7,035 bases of DNA from Oscillospiraceae bacterium (GTDB lineage: Bacteria > Bacillota_A > Clostridia > Oscillospirales > Ruminococcaceae), in the NCBI GenBank assembly GCA_017414145.1, contig JAFPQL010000023.1, positions 1-7,035 of the forward strand, given 5' to 3'. The position numbers and the translations under genes were made by a program. Shown here piece by piece: positions 5,919 to 7,035 of the stretch. Under the pieces are notes generated by a model. That model did not search any database, was not told where the DNA came from, and worked only from the letters and a program-made list of their open reading frames with translations. The stretch's first letter is position 1, and each line of letters opens with the position of its first letter.

Positions 5919-5967
5919 GATGTAGCCCGGTGAACCCGGATTCTGTCTGTCACATTGAAGTGCTTCA
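5919..5967 (+). repeat. Leader direct repeat, copy B
   Basis: This is the second copy, ending 14 nt before the AAAAGGAGG region of the sigma-factor gene. It has a palindrome TTGAAG-TG-CTTCAA (5955-5968) where copy A has TGAAGCGCTTCA. The C-to-T change lies in the palindrome centre, so the stem is kept and even lengthened while the sequence drifts. It pairs better than copy A with 5777-5793. Its position next to the ribosome binding site makes it the copy more likely to influence translation. Confidence 0.85.
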
Positions 5968-5998
5968 ACACAGGTTTTGAGAAAAGGAGGCTGACGGC

Positions 5999-6556
5999 AT
6001 GACCGACCGGGCAATTCTGGAGCTTCTGAACCGCCGCGATGAAAAAGGACTGACCGCGGTGCAGGAGCAGTACAGCGGATACTGCTACACCGTTGCGTAC
6101 AACATTCTCGGAAGCCGCGAGGACGCAGAGGAATGTGTCAACGATATGCTCATCAGACTGTGGAATGCCATTCCCCCTGCACAGCCGGAAAATGTCGGCG
6201 CATACGCGGCGGCGGCGGCGAAAAATCTCGCCAGAAACCGCTATGTATCCCGCATGGCACAGCGCCGCGGTGGTGCGGAGGAGCATCTTCCGCTGGAAGA
6301 GCTGGTCATTCTGCCGGAGGCGCCGGATAATGTGGAACAGGAAGTGGACAGCCGTGAGATTGGCAGCGGTCTGAACCGGTTTCTCGGCACGCTTTCGGAA
6401 AAGCAGCGGAAAATCTTCGTGCAGCGATACTGGTTCCTGATGCCGGTGGACGACATTGCAGCCGACCTGCGGATCCCGAAAAGCACGGTGACCGTAACGC
6501 TCGTGCGGCTGCGCAAAAAGCTCCGGAATTACCTGGAAAAGGAGGGGTTACTGTGA
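5999..6556 (+). CDS. ECF-type sigma-70 family RNA polymerase sigma factor
   Basis: The 185-aa product has the two-domain layout of extracytoplasmic-function sigma factors. Sigma region 2 spans about residues 15-85 (YSGYCYTVAYNILGSREDAEECVNDMLIRLWNAIPP...NVGAYAAAAAKNLARNRY), with core RNA polymerase binding and -10 recognition. A short acidic linker follows (95-120). Sigma region 4 spans about 124-181 (LSEKQRKIFVQRYWFLMPVDDIAADLRIPKSTVTVTLVRLRKKLRNYL), with the helix-turn-helix that reads the -35 box. The start ATG has AAAAGGAGG 8 nt upstream. The stop overlaps the start of the next gene (GTGA), typical of a sigma factor co-translated with its anti-sigma. The ECF subgroup and target promoter cannot be named from the sequence alone. 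Expression probably depends on the promoter at 5736-5764 and the long leader. Confidence 0.92.
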   Translation: MTDRAILELLNRRDEKGLTAVQEQYSGYCYTVAYNILGSREDAEECVNDMLIRLWNAIPPAQPENVGAYAAAAAKNLARNRYVSRMAQRRGGAEEHLPLEELVILPEAPDNVEQEVDSREIGSGLNRFLGTLSEKQRKIFVQRYWFLMPVDDIAADLRIPKSTVTVTLVRLRKKLRNYLEKEGLL

Positions 6557-7035
6557 GACAGGAGACACTGAACAAGCTGTTTGACATCACAGATCAGATC
6601 TCAGAGGCATACATCGCGGAAGCCATGCCGCACAGCCTCAGGTATGCCCATCAGACAATCAAACACTCTGAAATACACAGAGAAGAACAGGAGAAAAGAC
6701 CCATGAATATCAGTATGACAAGATATATCGGAACAGGCTTTGCCGCAGCGGCAGCGCTCGCAGTCGTCATCGGCGGCGGCGTGCTCATCAGCAGACTCCG
6801 GGGGGATGACCCCGGCCGCGCCGGCAATTCAGACATCACGACTGCCGCCGTGCAGACGGAAACCACGGCATCACAACAGACGACTTCCGCCACGGAGACG
6901 GAACGGACGACCGAACTGACGACCGAACTGACAACCGCGCTGACGACCGCCCTGACCGCCGCGGATACACCGCCGCTTGAAACCGGTTACGGACACGATC
7001 TGTCCGGTATGCCCACTGTACTTTATCAGATGAAG
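6553..7035 (+). CDS. Probable membrane anti-sigma factor, N-terminal part (cut by right window edge)
   Basis: The frame is open for 161 codons from a GTG at 6553 to the window end. The GTG overlaps the sigma-factor stop (GTGA) and has AGGAGG (6540-6545) exactly 7 nt upstream; the next in-frame ATG is only at residue 25. Residues 1-50 are hydrophilic and helical. The stretch DITDQISEAYIAEAMP (11-26) resembles the short D-x-YI-x-EA motif at the start of many Firmicute ECF-linked membrane anti-sigma proteins. One membrane segment follows (about 59-80). Then comes a Thr-rich linker (94-138, with TTEL/TTAL repeats) and the start of a distal domain (PPLETGYGHDLSGMPTVLYQ). By analogy the N-terminus is cytosolic and binds the sigma factor, and the rest is outside the cell. 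No ZAS zinc motif (HxxxCxxC) is present. The sensing domain lies beyond the window, so the signal is unknown. Confidence 0.8.
   Translation, partial: MRQETLNKLFDITDQISEAYIAEAMPHSLRYAHQTIKHSEIHREEQEKRPMNISMTRYIGTGFAAAAALAVVIGGGVLISRLRGDDPGRAGNSDITTAAVQTETTASQQTTSATETERTTELTTELTTALTTALTAADTPPLETGYGHDLSGMPTVLYQMK
6907..6954 (+). repeat. 12-bp minisatellite, four copies, in the anti-sigma linker
   Basis: Four tandem 12-bp units (ACGACCGAACTG twice, then ACAACCGCGCTG and ACGACCGCCCTG) encode TTEL-TTEL-TTAL-TTAL. A shorter related unit (ACGGAGACGGAACGG) precedes them and ACCGCC follows. Because 12 is a multiple of 3, gain or loss of units would keep the frame and only change the length of the Thr-rich linker between the membrane segment and the outer domain. 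Confidence 0.9.

Larger units (their letters stand above)
5771..5998 (+). promoter_or_regulatory. Long repeat-bearing 5' leader of the sigma-factor operon
   Basis: About 230 nt lie between the predicted transcription start and the sigma-factor ATG. In order they hold: a segment complementary to both downstream repeats (5777-5793); a local hairpin ATCCG-GGGG-CGGAT (5787-5800); an A/T-rich hairpin TCCGGAAAA...TTTTTCGGA (about 5803-5822); direct repeat A (5826-5874); a hairpin GGCAG-GGAG-CTGCC followed by eight A; direct repeat B (5919-5967); and the ribosome binding site AAAAGGAGG (5982-5990). No plus-strand reading frame here looks coding. No known riboswitch was recognised. The structure suggests a regulatory RNA, but dispersed repeat elements inserted between promoter and gene would look the same. 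Confidence 0.45.

Noticed and set aside
5826..5967. CRISPR-like array
   Set aside because: There are only two imperfect repeats, too divergent and too long, with no further units and no cas genes.
5765..5998. Known riboswitch or T-box in the sigma leader
   Set aside because: No T-box sequence (TGGNACC-like) or recognisable aptamer core was seen, and no terminator with a U-run precedes the ATG.
5253..6014. Minus-strand 253-codon frame covering the end of ade and the leader
   Set aside because: It crosses a terminator, a promoter and the leader repeats, and has no ribosome binding site; its internal repeats follow from the DNA repeats.

Overview
The window looks like chromosomal DNA of a GC-rich anaerobic Firmicute, most likely a Ruminococcus-like member of the Oscillospiraceae. 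The reasons are strong AGGAGG-type ribosome binding sites, SigA-type promoters with 17-bp spacers, a B. subtilis-style adenine deaminase, and an ECF sigma factor followed by a membrane protein whose N-terminus resembles Firmicute anti-sigma proteins. The family assignment is inference; no rRNA or phylogenetic marker is present.

Layout. (1) 1-177, minus strand: the start of a VanZ-like membrane protein, cut by the left edge, AT-rich, with a perfect-consensus promoter. (2) 178-466: no gene. It holds that promoter, a long inverted repeat and a terminator-like hairpin. (3) 467-3788, minus strand: a compact three-gene operon of an unrecognised 316-aa protein, rmuC and an ArsB/NhaD/SLC13-type permease. 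Consecutive genes overlap by ATGA, so translation is probably coupled. (4) 3789-3957: back-to-back promoters, one for the operon and one for adenine deaminase. (5) 3958-5661, plus strand: a complete adenine deaminase gene (ade) followed by a clear intrinsic terminator. (6) 5662-5998: terminator, then a SigA-like promoter, then a leader of about 230 nt with two imperfect direct repeats and an upstream segment complementary to both. (7) 5999-7035, plus strand: an ECF sigma factor gene overlapping (GTGA) a probable membrane anti-sigma gene that runs off the right edge and carries a 12-bp, threonine-encoding minisatellite.

How the genes work together. Adenine deaminase feeds adenine into the hypoxanthine pool. 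RmuC is a nuclease-domain protein linked to DNA stability; what its two operon partners do with it is unknown. The sigma/anti-sigma pair is probably a signal-responsive switch: a cytosolic N-terminal segment would hold the sigma factor, a single membrane segment and a Thr-rich linker would follow, and the sensor part would lie outside the cell, mostly beyond the window. The least explained part is the repeat-bearing leader of the sigma operon. It may be a structured regulatory RNA or a pair of dispersed repeat elements. The window shows no CRISPR array, insertion sequence, tRNA or rRNA.
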